Assembly: GCA_031772625.1 (NCBI GenBank)
Contig: CM062812.1
Span: 734,301,714-734,365,713, forward strand
Origin: Pinus tabuliformis
Taxonomy: Eukaryota; Streptophyta; Pinopsida; Pinales; Pinaceae
Direction: 5' to 3'
DNA: 64,000 nt
Part shown: piece after piece, positions 12,761 to 26,857 of the stretch
Layout: the number at the start of each line of letters is the position of its first letter
Position numbering within the stretch: position 1 is the first letter of the stretch
Notes under the pieces: generated by a model
Seen by the model: the letters and a program-made list of their open reading frames with translations, nothing else
What the model was told of the DNA's origin: nothing
Database searches by the model: none
Position numbers and translations under genes: made by a program

Positions 12761-13399
12761 AAAGTGAATATATCATTGAAATTGCAAGGTCCTTTCTTGA
12801 CACGACCTAAAACATTGTTACCATTATCAAACCTTCATTTTTTTAGACAATAGGTCTCAATACCATCTAGTGTGACATGTAATTGTTTTCTTTTCAAAAA
12901 TGGTAAAGGACCTAAAAAGTTATAGTAGAAATAAATGAGGGATGTATTTTAATATTTTGATATATATGAAGAGAAAAATGTATTAAAAATAGTAGGAGTT
13001 ATAATTATTTTAAAAAAATTATATATTTAGAATCTACACAGTCAACTCCATATGGCTATATCGTTTCATGGACAACATGTTTGTCTATCTTGTAGAAAAA
13101 TAACATCAAAGCTACAAATATATATATTTTTTCAAAAATTGATTATTTCATGTATTTTCATCCCAACCCACTAGGTCCACAGTATTAAACCTATATTATA
13201 AGTAACCAAGTTGTTGTGCATGTAGTATTCCTTCCAAGAAATTTTAAATTCAAAACATGTTTCAATGTTAAAAAAAAAGCATGTTCTTAGTGTCCACAAT
13301 GTCTACATGTTCCTAAAACACATGCACATTTCTAAGATAAGGAATGCAGATACATTTAGGAACCTAGTCACTTTAACAAAAGGGAAATGGTTGACGATT
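12761..13399. other. Unassigned AT-rich DNA
   Basis: No coding, RNA or repeat signature recognised. Confidence 0.4.
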
Positions 13400-13760
13400 A
13401 TTTAAAGGGCCTAAGAAGGGTCAAAGACAGAGGGATAGAATTAAGGATAGAGACGACGATAATGAAAGTGGTGGGGAAGAGTGAGTTGGTGGGAGATGCT
13501 TGAGGTGGGGAGGGTAATAGAGGGAGTAATAGAGGCATCAAGGGAGATAATGTGGGGGGAGGAGAGAGAGGTAGATTGAAAGAGTAGGTGGGTAACTATG
13601 AGTGGATGAGTGAGGGAAGAGAGTGAGTAAGACTAAAAATGTGAGACAAATAAGGAATGAGGGTGTATAATGAAGAGGGGGGAATATATTTGTGGCTGAA
13701 AATGGGAGGAAGAGGGAGAGAAATCTTGAGGGGGATTGAATGAGTGTGTGTGGATGTGCA

Positions 13761-13826
<66 letters not shown>

Positions 13827-15645
13827 ACAAAGTATAGCGGGGAGAGAGAGGAAGAATGAGAGATAACGAGATCGCATGCAGGAATGAGAATGTGAGAAGG
13901 GGATGGAGTAAGGGAAATAGAGTGACAGGGGGGAGATAGAGAAGGAAAAAGGGAGGTATATATAGATATATATGGAGGGTAGAGAGAGAGAGGGAGTTGG
14001 CATGGATTTGTTGTGAAGAATATACTAAGAGATGGAGGGAGGGAGAGGGAAATAAACCAAGGGGGAGGGGGGAGGAAGAGAGATAGAGAGAAGGAGGGAG
14101 GAAGAGAGAGAGAGAGAGTGGGGATGGATGTTTAGTGGAAGAGGTAGGAGGAGGGCAAGAGAGAGAGGTTCGAGAGTGAGAGGAAGAAGGACGAGGAGCC
14201 AGTGAGAAAGAGATAGATAAATATGGAGGGAGAGAGAGTGAAGATAGAAATAAACCTAGATGGGAGGGTGTGAGGGAGATAGAGGGAGGGGAGGAGAGAT
14301 AGACAAGGGAAAAGGGATGGAGATTGAGATAAAGATGAATAGTATGGGGAGAAGGAGACCGAGATAGAGAAAGTTGGAGGGGTTTTTTGTTAAGCATAAC
14401 TAGGTGAGGAATAGGGATAGAGAAATAAAGGAAGTTTGAGGGAAGAGGGAGAGTGAGGGAGAGGTATAGAGATAAAAATTGGATATTCATAGCAATATGG
14501 AGGAAGGGGAAGGGAGAGAGTGACATGTAAATACACGCACACACACATGGAGAGGGAGAGTGTGGGGGAGGGGGTGAAACAAATAGATAGACAAGAAGAT
14601 ATAGAGCGAAAGAAATAAAGGTAGAGGGGGAAGAGAGAGTGAAGTTGTATGAGGGGGTAAGGGGGGAGAAAGATTGAAGGAGAGAGAGACAAAGAGAGAG
14701 AGGGAGAGGAATATAGAGAGAAAGTGATGGGGGCGAAAGGGTTAGAGAGAAGGAGAGAGGGATGTAGATAGATACAAATATAGAAGAAGACATAGAGAGA
14801 TAAACAAATATTTAAATGGAAAAAGAGAGATAGAGGGGAGAGAGAAAGAGAGAGAGGGAAGTAGCCATGGAGGCAAGAGATAGAGTTGGAGAGTGGAGAG
14901 ATAAAAGGATAGAGTGGAAGAAGTGTTAGATATAGAGGGAATAAGAAACAAAGAGGTGGAGATATAGAGTAATAGAGAAGGGGAGGGAGAGGAATGAAGG
15001 AAGTGGATGGAGAGGAGAGAGGAGGTGGAAGAGAGAAATAAAGAAAGAGAGGTATTGAGGAAGATATTAGAGAGGGAGATAGGAGAGAAAGAGACATGGA
15101 TAGAGAGATATCGAAGAAGAGATACATTTATATGTTGAGATAGAGAGATATATAAGAGTATAGGGAGGGATAAAGATATAAATTGAGAGGACAGGGAGAT
15201 AGGGAGGAAGAGAGAGATAGAGTGATCAAGAAGAGAGGGATAGGAATAATGCGAGACAAAGAGGGAGAGAGGCTAAGGGAGATAGATATACATATGTAGG
15301 GGAGAGATAGGGAGAAACAAAAAATGAGGGGTAATGAGAGGGGAGTGAGGGAAGAAGGTATAATAATAAAGAGAGAGTTAAAAGAAGGGAGAGAGGGTGA
15401 CGGGGGAGTACGATGGTGAGGGAGTGAGGGAGAGAGAGAAGGAGGGAGGGATAAAGGAATAGAATAATAGGAAAGAGGATATAAAGAGACACAAAAAAAT
15501 ATGAAAATTAAAATAGAGATATATAGAGTGGGAGGGAAAGAAAAATAGAGAGTGAGAAGTAGAGAGAGAGTGAGAAAGAGAATGATGGGTCATAGAGGAG
15601 ATAGAGGGAGAGAGTGGAAGAGAATAAATATATATAGGGGATAAT
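13400..15645. repeat. 2.2-kb polypurine (GA-rich) low-complexity tract
   Basis: Over about 2.2 kb the + strand is almost entirely purine, built from GAGAGAGG, GGGAGG, ATAGAGA and similar words without a fixed period. Long Ser/Leu/Pro-rich frames on the minus strand (up to 386 codons) are translations of this composition bias and not genes. An embedded GT/GA microsatellite is listed separately. Confidence 0.9.
13745..13823. repeat. (GT)n(GA)n microsatellite
   Basis: A GT-rich run with a few variant units is followed directly by an uninterrupted GA run of about 20 units, inside the larger polypurine tract. Confidence 0.9.
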
Positions 15646-15806
15646 AAGGAATTGCACTATACTGAGATGGCCTTTCTCGTTTGCGCATAACTGAAATTGA
15701 ATTCTAGCAATGGTTTCTACTTTCTAGTCCACTTGCTCTAACCAGCATTGTGATACCACTTCTTGGTAATTTCAAGACCAAATTAATATAAAATGCAAGA
15801 AATTTT

Positions 15807-18553
<2,747 letters not shown>

Positions 18554-18580
18554 AACCCCAACCCCTTAAAGGGAACACCA
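18554..18580 (-). other. Polypurine-tract-like run before 3' LTR
   Basis: Read on the minus strand, AAGGGGTTGGGGTT directly precedes the LTR start TGTGACACC. This is where plus-strand DNA synthesis is primed in LTR elements. The run is only partly purine, so it is a degraded or variant tract. Confidence 0.55.
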
Positions 18581-18659
18581 TCCTCAAAGTTCTTATTAGC
18601 ACAAAAAAAAAATAAGATTTACATAAAAATCATACATATCCTTATTTAACAATCAAAAT

Positions 18660-20156
18660 ATGGGTACTACACCCTTATTTTATCAGCCATCTCCCAGGTG
18701 GCTTCATCAGGTCCAAAGTGCTTCCATTTCACCTTCTCCTACTCTAATGTTGTATTCTAAAGTGTGATTTGCCTTCGATCCAGGATGCACAATGGTTCTT
18801 TTTACAACTACCCTTCTACTTCCACCTATAGCACAGACTATTCAACAACATTATTAGGATCATGAACATATCTCTTAAGAAAGGAAATATGAAAAAAATT
18901 GTGAGTTTTCAGTATGGGTGGCAAGGTCAATGTATAGGCTACTGGCCCCACACTCTCCAAGATCTGAAATGGTTCATAATATCTATGTGCCAACTTCGAA
19001 CATGAGTCCACTTTAAAAAAGCCATTTTTGGATTAAAATGAATATAAAAATTCTCTCCCACTTTAAACTCTTTGTGAGTTCTCTGCTGGTCTACATAACC
19101 TTTCTAGATATCTTCGGTCTCCTTTAACTTTTTCCTGATCTTTATTGTTTCTTGCTCCAATTGTTTTATAAATTCTAGCCAAAAATTTAATCTATTTACT
19201 CGATCATCCAAAATAATAATGGTATTTCATTTTCTATAATAAAGTGCCTCAAAGGGACTCATTCCAACTATCTCTTTGTAAGCATTGTTGTACACAAATT
19301 CTACTAATGGAAGATAGACATCACACTTTCATGCTTGATGCATCACCTACATCCTCAGTATGTCTTCCAATATTCTATTCTCTCTCTCCATTTCACCATC
19401 AATATAAGGATGGTAAGAAGTGCTAAAGGCCATCTCAGTTCGAAAACCAGCAAACAAGGAATTCCAAAAGTTTGAAGTGAAATTAACATCCATGTCTGAT
19501 ATTACATTTTAAGGTATTCCATGCAACGTAAATATCTATTTCATGAAAATATGAGCTATATAAATTACTTTATGAGTACTTTTAACAATTATAAAGAGAT
19601 CTTCTTGGTTCAACTTATCCACTACCACCATGATAGCATTATGTTATCTAGATGTCCTAGGAAAGCCTGTAATGAAGTCCATGGATATGACCTCCCATTT
19701 CCATTCTGGAATTGGAATTGGAATTGGTTGTAGTACTCCAGTTAGGTGCCTACACTCTACCTTCACTTGTTGACATTCCAAACGCTTTGGAAGGTATTCA
19801 AGAATACATTTCTTCATTCCTAGATGAAAATATGCCCTTTTAATGGATTTCATCGTCTTTTGATATCCAGGGGGACATGAGTAAGGTCTTTTATGGAATT
19901 TAGCCATGATGAACATCCTTAAATTCTTGGCATTGGGAGCATATTTTTTGTTCTTGAATATTAATATTCCATCATTATTAAGTTGGTATATTTTTCTTAC
20001 TGATTCATCTAGCTATTCCTACCAACACTTCTTCACTAATTGGTAATGTTCATCATTTCTCAACCCTTCTTTAATCCTCTCCTTGATGTCAAATGAGAAA
20101 GTACTTATGGCTCGTAAGTGAACCTCTTGCAAACTTATACTGAGTGCATTTTCCAC
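18660..20156 (-). pseudogene. Ty3/Gypsy integrase and chromodomain-like tail remains
   Basis: On the minus strand, the integrase HHCC region and core start are seen at 19,916-19,644: KRLECQQVK, then LLQP-like and WKWEVISMDFITGFP, a hallmark of plant Gypsy integrases. Further on, near 19,060-18,850, the text matches the C-terminal part (GPVAYTLTLPP, HNFFHISFLK). A final VKWKHFGPDEATWE near 18,730-18,690 is chromodomain-like; such domains in chromoviruses steer insertion to modified chromatin. It is a fossil, not an active gene. Confidence 0.8.
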
Positions 20157-20162
20157 CTTATT

Positions 20163-21484
20163 GAAGAGCATCAAAAATCAAAATGTTAAAAGGACCGCCT
20201 AACCATCTTATGTGATGGAAAACACAAGCCTCACATTCCATTTCCTTTGACTTTACTTTTATTTGTTGCCATTCTTTACCTTTAATTTCATCTCGAATAC
20301 CAAGGGTTATTATTACTATTTTTATGTTTTTTGATACTAAATTGGTTTACATTTCAGTAAATATGCTTATCTATTGTATTTGAGGCATTACGGTCTCCTT
20401 TTTTCCTAAGTCCCAAGGTGGTTACCATAGGTTACTAAATAAAGCACTATATTACATATACAAGAAGGAGCCATCCCTGATAGCTACAAGAGCAAAGGAT
20501 GCAATTTTTAGTTTACATTCAAGCTTGGATATTTCTATCCATGACCAACATAATCAAAGTAATTGTTTTTTGCTATCGTTTTCATATAGGTTTTATTTAG
20601 AAAGATATTGTTTAGCGATGGTTAGGAAATTTCATCCACTATCATTTTGGTAAATATTAGTCTCTTGGTTATAACACTTTTCCTTGACCTTTAGAATAGA
20701 CTAGTCGATGATAGTATTATATATTTCTCTATAACCCTTTGAAGAATGTTAGTTGTAATGTTATTGGGAGACAACTGAAGTGATTGAACTAAACTTTGGA
20801 CTTTGAAGTACATTTTGATTACCATATAATATAATTCACATTGTTGATGTTTCATTTGTTGGAGTAACAAGTTCTTTCACCTGTAATGCTTCCAACCAGA
20901 AAATACCCCCTAGTCTGGAATGTAATTTAATTTATTATGTGTGTTTAATATATTTAATGTGATGACTTATGAGTTTTTTATACTTGTAATATTAATCTTA
21001 TAAATTGTTATTTTGTATTTATTTCATTACAGTTGGTAAACATTATTGATTATTTTTTGAGCATCACATTTCGATTTGAATGAGTTGCATTTTTAATGTG
21101 TGTTAAGGGGCGTTGATCACGTGTCTATTAAGAGACTACTATCCCATGGATCTACCAAAGGGTTGAGAGATACCCCCATCACTCATACTTGTAGTTCTCT
21201 TAATTGCATGGTTTCTCTATTATTTTTAGTATGATTGTGAATTGATTATTAGTTGTTCCTGTTGTTGGACATTGTTACACATTGATGAATGAAAATTACT
21301 TTCGAAGAGTAGTGAATATTAAATATTCATTAGTTGAATGAAGTATAAATTGTGTGTAATAGAAGGTAATTATTGATTTGATGTTGCACTGCGTGGTATA
21401 ATTTACCAATCAAAGTTAATGGTGCATATATTGTGCGGGTGCCTCATCACGAACTCACAATTTAAGCAATCAAATTTCCCATCA
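20163..21484. mobile_element. 1.3-kb unidentified insertion inside Gypsy body
   Basis: This segment separates the RNase H and integrase modules of the minus-strand Gypsy element. The 6-mer CTTATT flanks it at 20,157-20,162 and 21,485-21,490, and Gypsy-like coding text resumes on each side, so it looks like an insertion with a 6-bp target duplication. No terminal inverted repeat, poly-A tail or coding domain is recognisable, so its class is unknown. Confidence 0.5.
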
Positions 21485-21490
21485 CTTATT

Positions 21491-21840
21491 CTCCTTTCCT
21501 TTGATGTTCTTAATTTCAAAATCAAATTCACTGATCAAGGCTATCCACCTGGATTTTCTAGCATTCAACTTGGGTTGGTTAAACAAGTATTTTAGACCAC
21601 CATGATTAGTCATCAATACAAACCACCTTCCCAATAGATAATGTCTCCACAATTTTAATGCATGCACAATGACTTCCATATCCAAATCATGAGTGACATA
21701 GTTTCTTTCATACTCATTAAACTTTCTGGATTCATAACATGTTAGATTCCCTTTCTGCATCATAACCCCATGAAGCCCCTCTTTGCAAGCATCAATGAAA
21801 ACTACAAAGTATTTATCTGGAAAGCTATTCTGAAAATAGG
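21491..21840 (-). pseudogene. Ty3/Gypsy RNase H remains
   Basis: On the minus strand the frame reads FVVFIDACKEGLHGV, then CYESRKFNEYERNYVTHDL, WRHYLLGRWF, LKYLFNQPKLNARKSRW and FEIKNIKGKENK. These are the ordered RNase H blocks of plant Ty3/Gypsy pol, which degrade the RNA template during reverse transcription. Part of the broken 15.8-26.3 kb element. Confidence 0.9.
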
Positions 21841-21849
21841 TGCATAGGT

Positions 21850-22700
21850 GAATGTGAATGGCCTCTTAATTTCTAGTATACTCCTCACATGTCCTCTGCC
21901 ACATTGTATTCTCATAAAATTTCTTGAACTTACTATCATAATATTTTTTAGATAGGTACTTTGCACAAAAGTAATTTTTAAACATTCTCCATGTCATATC
22001 TCTTTCCCTAATAACTCTTATAATATTGAAATCCTCCAACTATATATCAACCTTTCCTTTTAGACTAAGAACCCCCACCCTTGCCTTCATGTTCTCGGTA
22101 TATTCATTCATCTTGAATTAATTATTTCTTCCCAAAATCTAAGCCTCTAAATCCTCTTCTTTCTTTACCTCTATATCCAATACATGGAGTTTTTTTTCTT
22201 GAATTCTTCTTGCATGGGAGTCTTTCTATTCTTCCTTTGAGGACTATATCTAGTAGTTGAACTGTCTGATGATTTGCTAGGGCTCTTTACTTCTCTTGCC
22301 AAAGTGTTGAGTAGTTATGCTCCACCTTCTACATATCCTCTCCTCTTTCTTCATCAATTCGCCTCTGCCTTCTTATAATCCAATTTGTTCTTTTGGATTT
22401 CAGAGGATGGGATACAATTAGGCTTTTTCTTATCTAGATATCAAGCACCAATCTCTTGTTGTAATTGTCTTTGTAATTCTGATAGAATTTTCAAGAATAG
22501 GGAATATGCTTCTACTTTTCCTTTAACAATATTCTCATTATCTACCTTACAACATCTTATTTGAGCTCTTAGAATTCCAAGAGTTTGCATTACTTTAGCA
22601 GTTTCCTCATCATCTTCTTCCCTATTGAATATTCATCAGGACCTTGTTCGATCTTGTTCATATCATCTTGTTCAAATTTGTTGCTCATTCTTTCACTTAT
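21850..22700 (-). pseudogene. Ty3/Gypsy gag-like remains
   Basis: On the minus strand near 22,010-21,880 the text reads TWRMFKNYFCAKYLSKKYYD followed by KFKKFYENTMWQRTCEEYT, matching the Gag (retrotrans_gag) core of plant Gypsy elements (TWEEFKxxFxxKYxxxxxR... followed by F..L.QGxMTVxEY). Upstream text to about 22,690 is Lys/Glu-rich and less clear. It lies directly next to the RNase H remains. Confidence 0.65.
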
Positions 22701-22984
22701 TGTAATTTGTTTCCTCCTTTTTTGCCTTTACACACAATGATTTTAGCCAACCATAAATAAAATGCAATTAAAATAGGTACTTATCCCCTTCATTTATATT
22801 TACATTTATATACTAAATCTCATAGTACCATGTAATCATATTCAATCAACAATCTTATACAACCATACTAAAATATTCTACAGTCAGCATAAGGGACAAA
22901 TTAACAAATCAACTATATCGAGCACATCAATCATTCATTTAGTGTGTGCATGTGAGGTTGTTTAGGTTCAGTGCTTGAACCTGT

Positions 22985-22996
22985 GCTCTAATACCA
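22985..22996 (-). promoter_or_regulatory. Primer binding site (initiator Met tRNA type)
   Basis: The minus strand reads TGGTATTAGAGC, one base from the plant standard TGGTATCAGAGC, 3 bp inside the end of the 5' LTR. Confidence 0.85.
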
Positions 22997-23533
22997 CTTT
23001 GTTACATACCCTCTACTAACACTAGCACCTGCTAAGGTAGATAAAAGACAATTACTAAGCTGACTTAACCCCTAAGGTTCCAATTATGGAGATGGGATCT
23101 GAATATTCAATCATTTTCAAACTCCGCAAAGCTTAAAATGCACAACACCCTTATGTACATATTGCAATACCTTGCCAACGGTATAAATTTCATCCCTATC
23201 TCAACTTTTGATCAAAAGATATGGCTCTTAAAACAATCAACCAATAGCCACATGCCATGTCATCAAGAATGCCCAAGTGCCAACCATGTGATCCCCATAT
23301 GGTTCCCACATCGCCCTCCAAGTCATAACCAAGGATAATATTAGGGGCGAATGTTCGCCCTTTGGCGAAATTAAGGGGTTTTAAATTTTTAGTGGGCGAA
23401 TATTTTGTATCATAGTACATTTTTACAAATCACCTCAAATAGCCCACCTTATTTTAAGGGAGAGGGTAAAAAAGGTAAATTTAGCCCTTGAAATTAGGAC
23501 TTACAACCTTCCATTCGCCCATTTTCAAGAATA

Positions 23534-24015
23534 GGTTTTATTTAAGTGAATCCTATGGGCCAAATACCATATTTATAAAAGAGGTATGGTAAATTAATAA
23601 AAATATAAATAAATGAGAGGTATGGTAAATAAATATAACATTTTTTATATTTACTCCATAAGTCACCTTATATACATGTAAGGGTGTAAACAAATAAAAA
23701 TATAAGTAAAGTGGAGATATGGTAAATAAATAAAACATCTTTTTATACTTACTCAAAAGGTATGGTAAATAAATAAAAATATAAATAAACTAGACGTATC
23801 GTAAATAAATAAAACCTCTTTTTATATTTAGTCCATAACCCTCGTTCTATTTATGAAGGCTCAAGAAAGAGGTTTTATTTAAGTGAATCCTATGGGCCAA
23901 ATACCATATTTGTAAAAGAGGTATGGTAAATTAACAAAAATATAAATAAACGAGAGGTATGGTAAACAAATAAAACATTTTTTTATATTTACTCCATAAG
24001 TCACCTTATATTTAC
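23534..24015. repeat. Internal direct repeats of the hAT-like element
   Basis: A block of about 130 bp starting GTGAATCCTATGGGCCAAAT occurs at about 23,547 and again at about 23,884, each containing GAGGTATGGTAAATTAA and ending ATTTACTCCATAAGTCACC. Between them lie shorter variants of GGTATGGTAAATAAATAAAA, suggesting stepwise internal amplification. Confidence 0.8.
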
Positions 24016-24151
24016 GAACACTCAGAAAATGGGTTATATTTAGGTGAAACCTATGACCAAAATACTATGGGACAAATACCATGGACTAGATTGTTATTAA
24101 TACCATGCAAAAAACCATTATTAACCCTAATATTAGAATTAATAAAAATAA

Positions 24152-24221
24152 AAATGGCACATGGTATTGACCCATGGTATTCACCAAAATGGCACATGGT
24201 ATTGACCCATGGTATTCACCT
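24152..24221. repeat. 35-bp perfect tandem duplication
   Basis: AAAATGGCACATGGTATTGA followed by CCCATGGTATTCACC occurs twice head to tail inside the hAT-like element; identity suggests it is recent relative to the rest. Confidence 0.85.
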
Positions 24222-26792
24222 GGAAGGTAGCCTATTTAAATGGGGGAATTAAAACAGCATGTAGCCTATGCTAAGATTCACTAGGACTTTACAAAGTTTT
24301 ATTATTTAGTGAAAGACTCGCCAAGATCTTACAAGATTTTATAATTGAGTAAAATATTCGCCATGCCTGGTGAGAGATTCGCCAAAAAATTATATATACA
24401 TATTATATTATTGATAAAATCGCCTTCCATTTTTCCTATATACCATGGAGATTCGCCCATTTATTATATTTATAAATTTAGGGGGGGTTCTTAAAATTTT
24501 CCCTGGTCATAACGATATCAACTAACAACTTGTTTGTGGTTTGCCACATACAAGCATGTATTATAGTATATAAAGGCTCCCAAAGGGTTATAACCATGTG
24601 TGCGCCCATAACTACATATACATTATAGTCCTCCTCTTAGAATATATACCACATAACTCATGGGCCCCTATGGTACCGCCTCACCTGAGAGTTTAATCCC
24701 AAGGGTTCTCTTATATGAAGAATGAAATTGTTGGGGCTTCTAGGAGAAAGATAGAGATTGCCTCTATGAACTAACAACCACTTGTTCTATCAAATTTTCT
24801 TTGTCTTGGGATAGAAAGTCCCCAAGGGTTTTTACTAAAAGCCACCTATGGAAATATTTGGGGTGACATCACCATGGCGTGATGCCACTCACCCCATGAA
24901 AACTCTACCAAATGGCTCATTGGAAAGTTTTAAGTGTTTTAATGGGTGAAGATGGATTCCTCCATAGGCTCCACCAATGGCACATCACTTTGGTGACGGA
25001 CATTATATATCTTATCACTTATAAATTCATAGATATCTATATATATATATAAACACACAGACATTGGCGTGCATGCAGTGGTATTTCTCTTGCGCTTTCA
25101 ATTCATAAAGTAGGGCCTAATTTCCAAAATGAAAACATCTAGGATTTGCTTGTAGATGCATTTAACAGATATTTTATTTATCTCAAGTCATCCAAACCAG
25201 TTTCATGCTCAAAGAGAACACAAAAAGAAAATCCCATTCATGGGAAGATTTATCCAAGGACTTATCCTCTCACTTCCACATAGGAAATAGTGCATCCCTT
25301 GTTGACAATCAAATCATTTATCAACACAAAAAAAGGTTTTCCACAAAATATACAATAATTTTTTTTTGGAATTTAACTTATAGTTACATTACAAAAGTTC
25401 ATAAAGATAACCATAAAATATTCAAGAATTTCACTCAATAAAGTTTATGCACCAACATCATGCTTTCTTGTCACATTTCTCAGTGTTACTCATTCAAAGA
25501 GGATTTCTTTAATTTCATAGCTCTCATGTAAGAGAATTTCATTTATAATTCATAGAAAATTTCTAACTGAAGGTGGGACTTATTTTTTCCACCCAACCAT
25601 AAAATTATTGTAGCCAGAGTTACTTACAATAGTTACCCCGAGCTAGATCCACAATCTAAGGTGACTTTGTTTTTAACGGACTTAGTAGGAATCCAGCATC
25701 AACACAGAAAGGAAAGGGAAATACATATGATGTTGGTTTGTTTATTAGCTAGTCAAGCACAACATATTTCACAACAGTGGGTGGTTTACCAACTTTTCCA
25801 AGCACTGTGAGAGTGGTTTATCATCCCTTGAAAAGCATCCTCAATGGTTTATCATTTGTCTCTTAGCATGCACCCATATGCATGTTGTTTATTAGCCCTA
25901 GCTAGTACCCTGAGTGGTTTCTTATCTATCCCTTCACAAGCACTCATTCCTATTTCCTCACGATCCTCTTACACTTCTAGTCACATTTTTCCTTTTTCAT
26001 AGAATCCCATTCCCTCAGTTCATAGCTCTTTCTATATTTTCTCATGAGCTTCAACAAGAAGAGGCCCAACCCCCAAAATGTTTGCATTTTCCTTTTTATC
26101 ATTTTCCTCAAGGTGTCTCTCCATGTCTCTCTTGGACCCTTCCTCTTATTTTTCCTATTATTTGTAGCATAAAGTTAATTAAAAATTCCAACTAACCCAT
26201 GTTGGTTTTATCTTTCATCTTCCATCATATATCATGGATTTGTAGTTCCACACTTCATTCCATTATGTGAAATATACTCTTTTTATAATTTCAAGTATCA
26301 TTGCATTACAAAAATTAGGGGAAAAACATAATAGGGGTGCCAGAATTTCAATACAAAGATAATGAAGATCACTAACATATCACACTATTCTTTTTGTGGT
26401 AAAACCTTAATGGTGTATGAAGAAAGAATCCATTATGGAAGGTAAGGTATTTTATTGGTTGTTGGGACATGAAAAAGGTATGATTTCTCTTCATAAAATG
26501 CTTCATTTATCATTCATCCTTAAACGATTGTCTCCATTTATAGATTAAAATGAGGAAAATATTAGCTAAAGTTGGATGGAACTATTTTGTGATAGAATAG
26601 GCAAATCTAGTATGAAAAATTGATTCTTTGCTATCTTTGTATGCAAAGATGCAGATTGGGCAAAAGTTGTTCAGTTGGCATAATAGCATGAGGCCATAAA
26701 AGGAAAAAGCTACGGTGTCTTAGGCAGACAAGGAAGCATAAGATTAGTTCGAACATTCCTATTTTGTCACATGATCAGATTTTATATTGCGA

Positions 26793-26822
26793 AATCCTCA
26801 GGATCCCCTGATCCTGAGGATT
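26793..26822. promoter_or_regulatory. Perfect 13-bp hairpin in 5' LTR
   Basis: AATCCTCAGGATC and GATCCTGAGGATT are separated by CCCT, about 30 bp upstream of the TATA-like box. The matching site in the 3' LTR (about 40,340) is imperfect. Confidence 0.8.
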
Positions 26823-26849
26823 CGCTTTTATCCAGATTCTCTTTTATGT

Positions 26850-26857
26850 TATATATA
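26850..26857 (+). promoter_or_regulatory. TATA-like box in Athila/Tat-like LTR
   Basis: TATATATA followed by GGG, in the middle of the LTR where the U3/R border is expected. It is conserved in the 3' LTR at about 40,395-40,402. Confidence 0.55.

Larger units (their letters stand above)
23330..24505. mobile_element. Non-autonomous hAT-superfamily DNA transposon
   Basis: Flanked by a perfect 8-bp target duplication GTCATAAC (23,322-23,329 and 24,506-24,513). The termini are imperfect inverted repeats: CAAGGATAATATTA at the left and CAGGGAAAATTTTA (complement of the right end), 11 of 14 matching. The 8-bp duplication and CARGG ends are the hAT hallmark. The partner LTR of the host element shows the empty site (TTCGTAAC at 16,130-16,137). 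The word TTCGCC/GGCGAA clusters near both ends (left 23,346, 23,354, 23,364, 23,395, 23,514; right 24,357, 24,378, 24,452), like subterminal transposase-binding repeats in hAT elements. There is no transposase frame, so mobility would have needed a transposase supplied elsewhere. Confidence 0.9.
23000..26344 (-). repeat. 5' LTR of minus-strand Ty3/Gypsy (with hAT insertion)
   Basis: Its low-coordinate end is TGTTACATACC, next to the primer binding site. Its high end GGGGTGCCAG matches GGGGTGTCACA at 18,553. It is longer than its partner because of the 1,176-bp hAT-like insertion at 23,330-24,505; without that it would be about 2.16 kb. Divergence between the LTRs is clearly visible, including several small length differences, so the element is not young. 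Confidence 0.85.

Noticed and set aside
13596-15593. Long Ser/Leu/Pro-rich open frames on the minus strand, up to 386 codons
   Set aside because: They are translations of the polypurine tract; no domain, and overlapping frames have the same composition.
15745-15765. Primer-binding-site-like GTGATACCACTT on the minus strand
   Set aside because: It lies outside the LTR at 15,807 and has no LTR of its own; the similarity to the Met motif is partial.
22985-22996. tRNA gene suspected from Met-tRNA-like words (also at 3,176, 43,672, 45,775, 50,787, 59,269)
   Set aside because: These are 12-base primer binding sites next to LTRs; no cloverleaf or promoter boxes are present.
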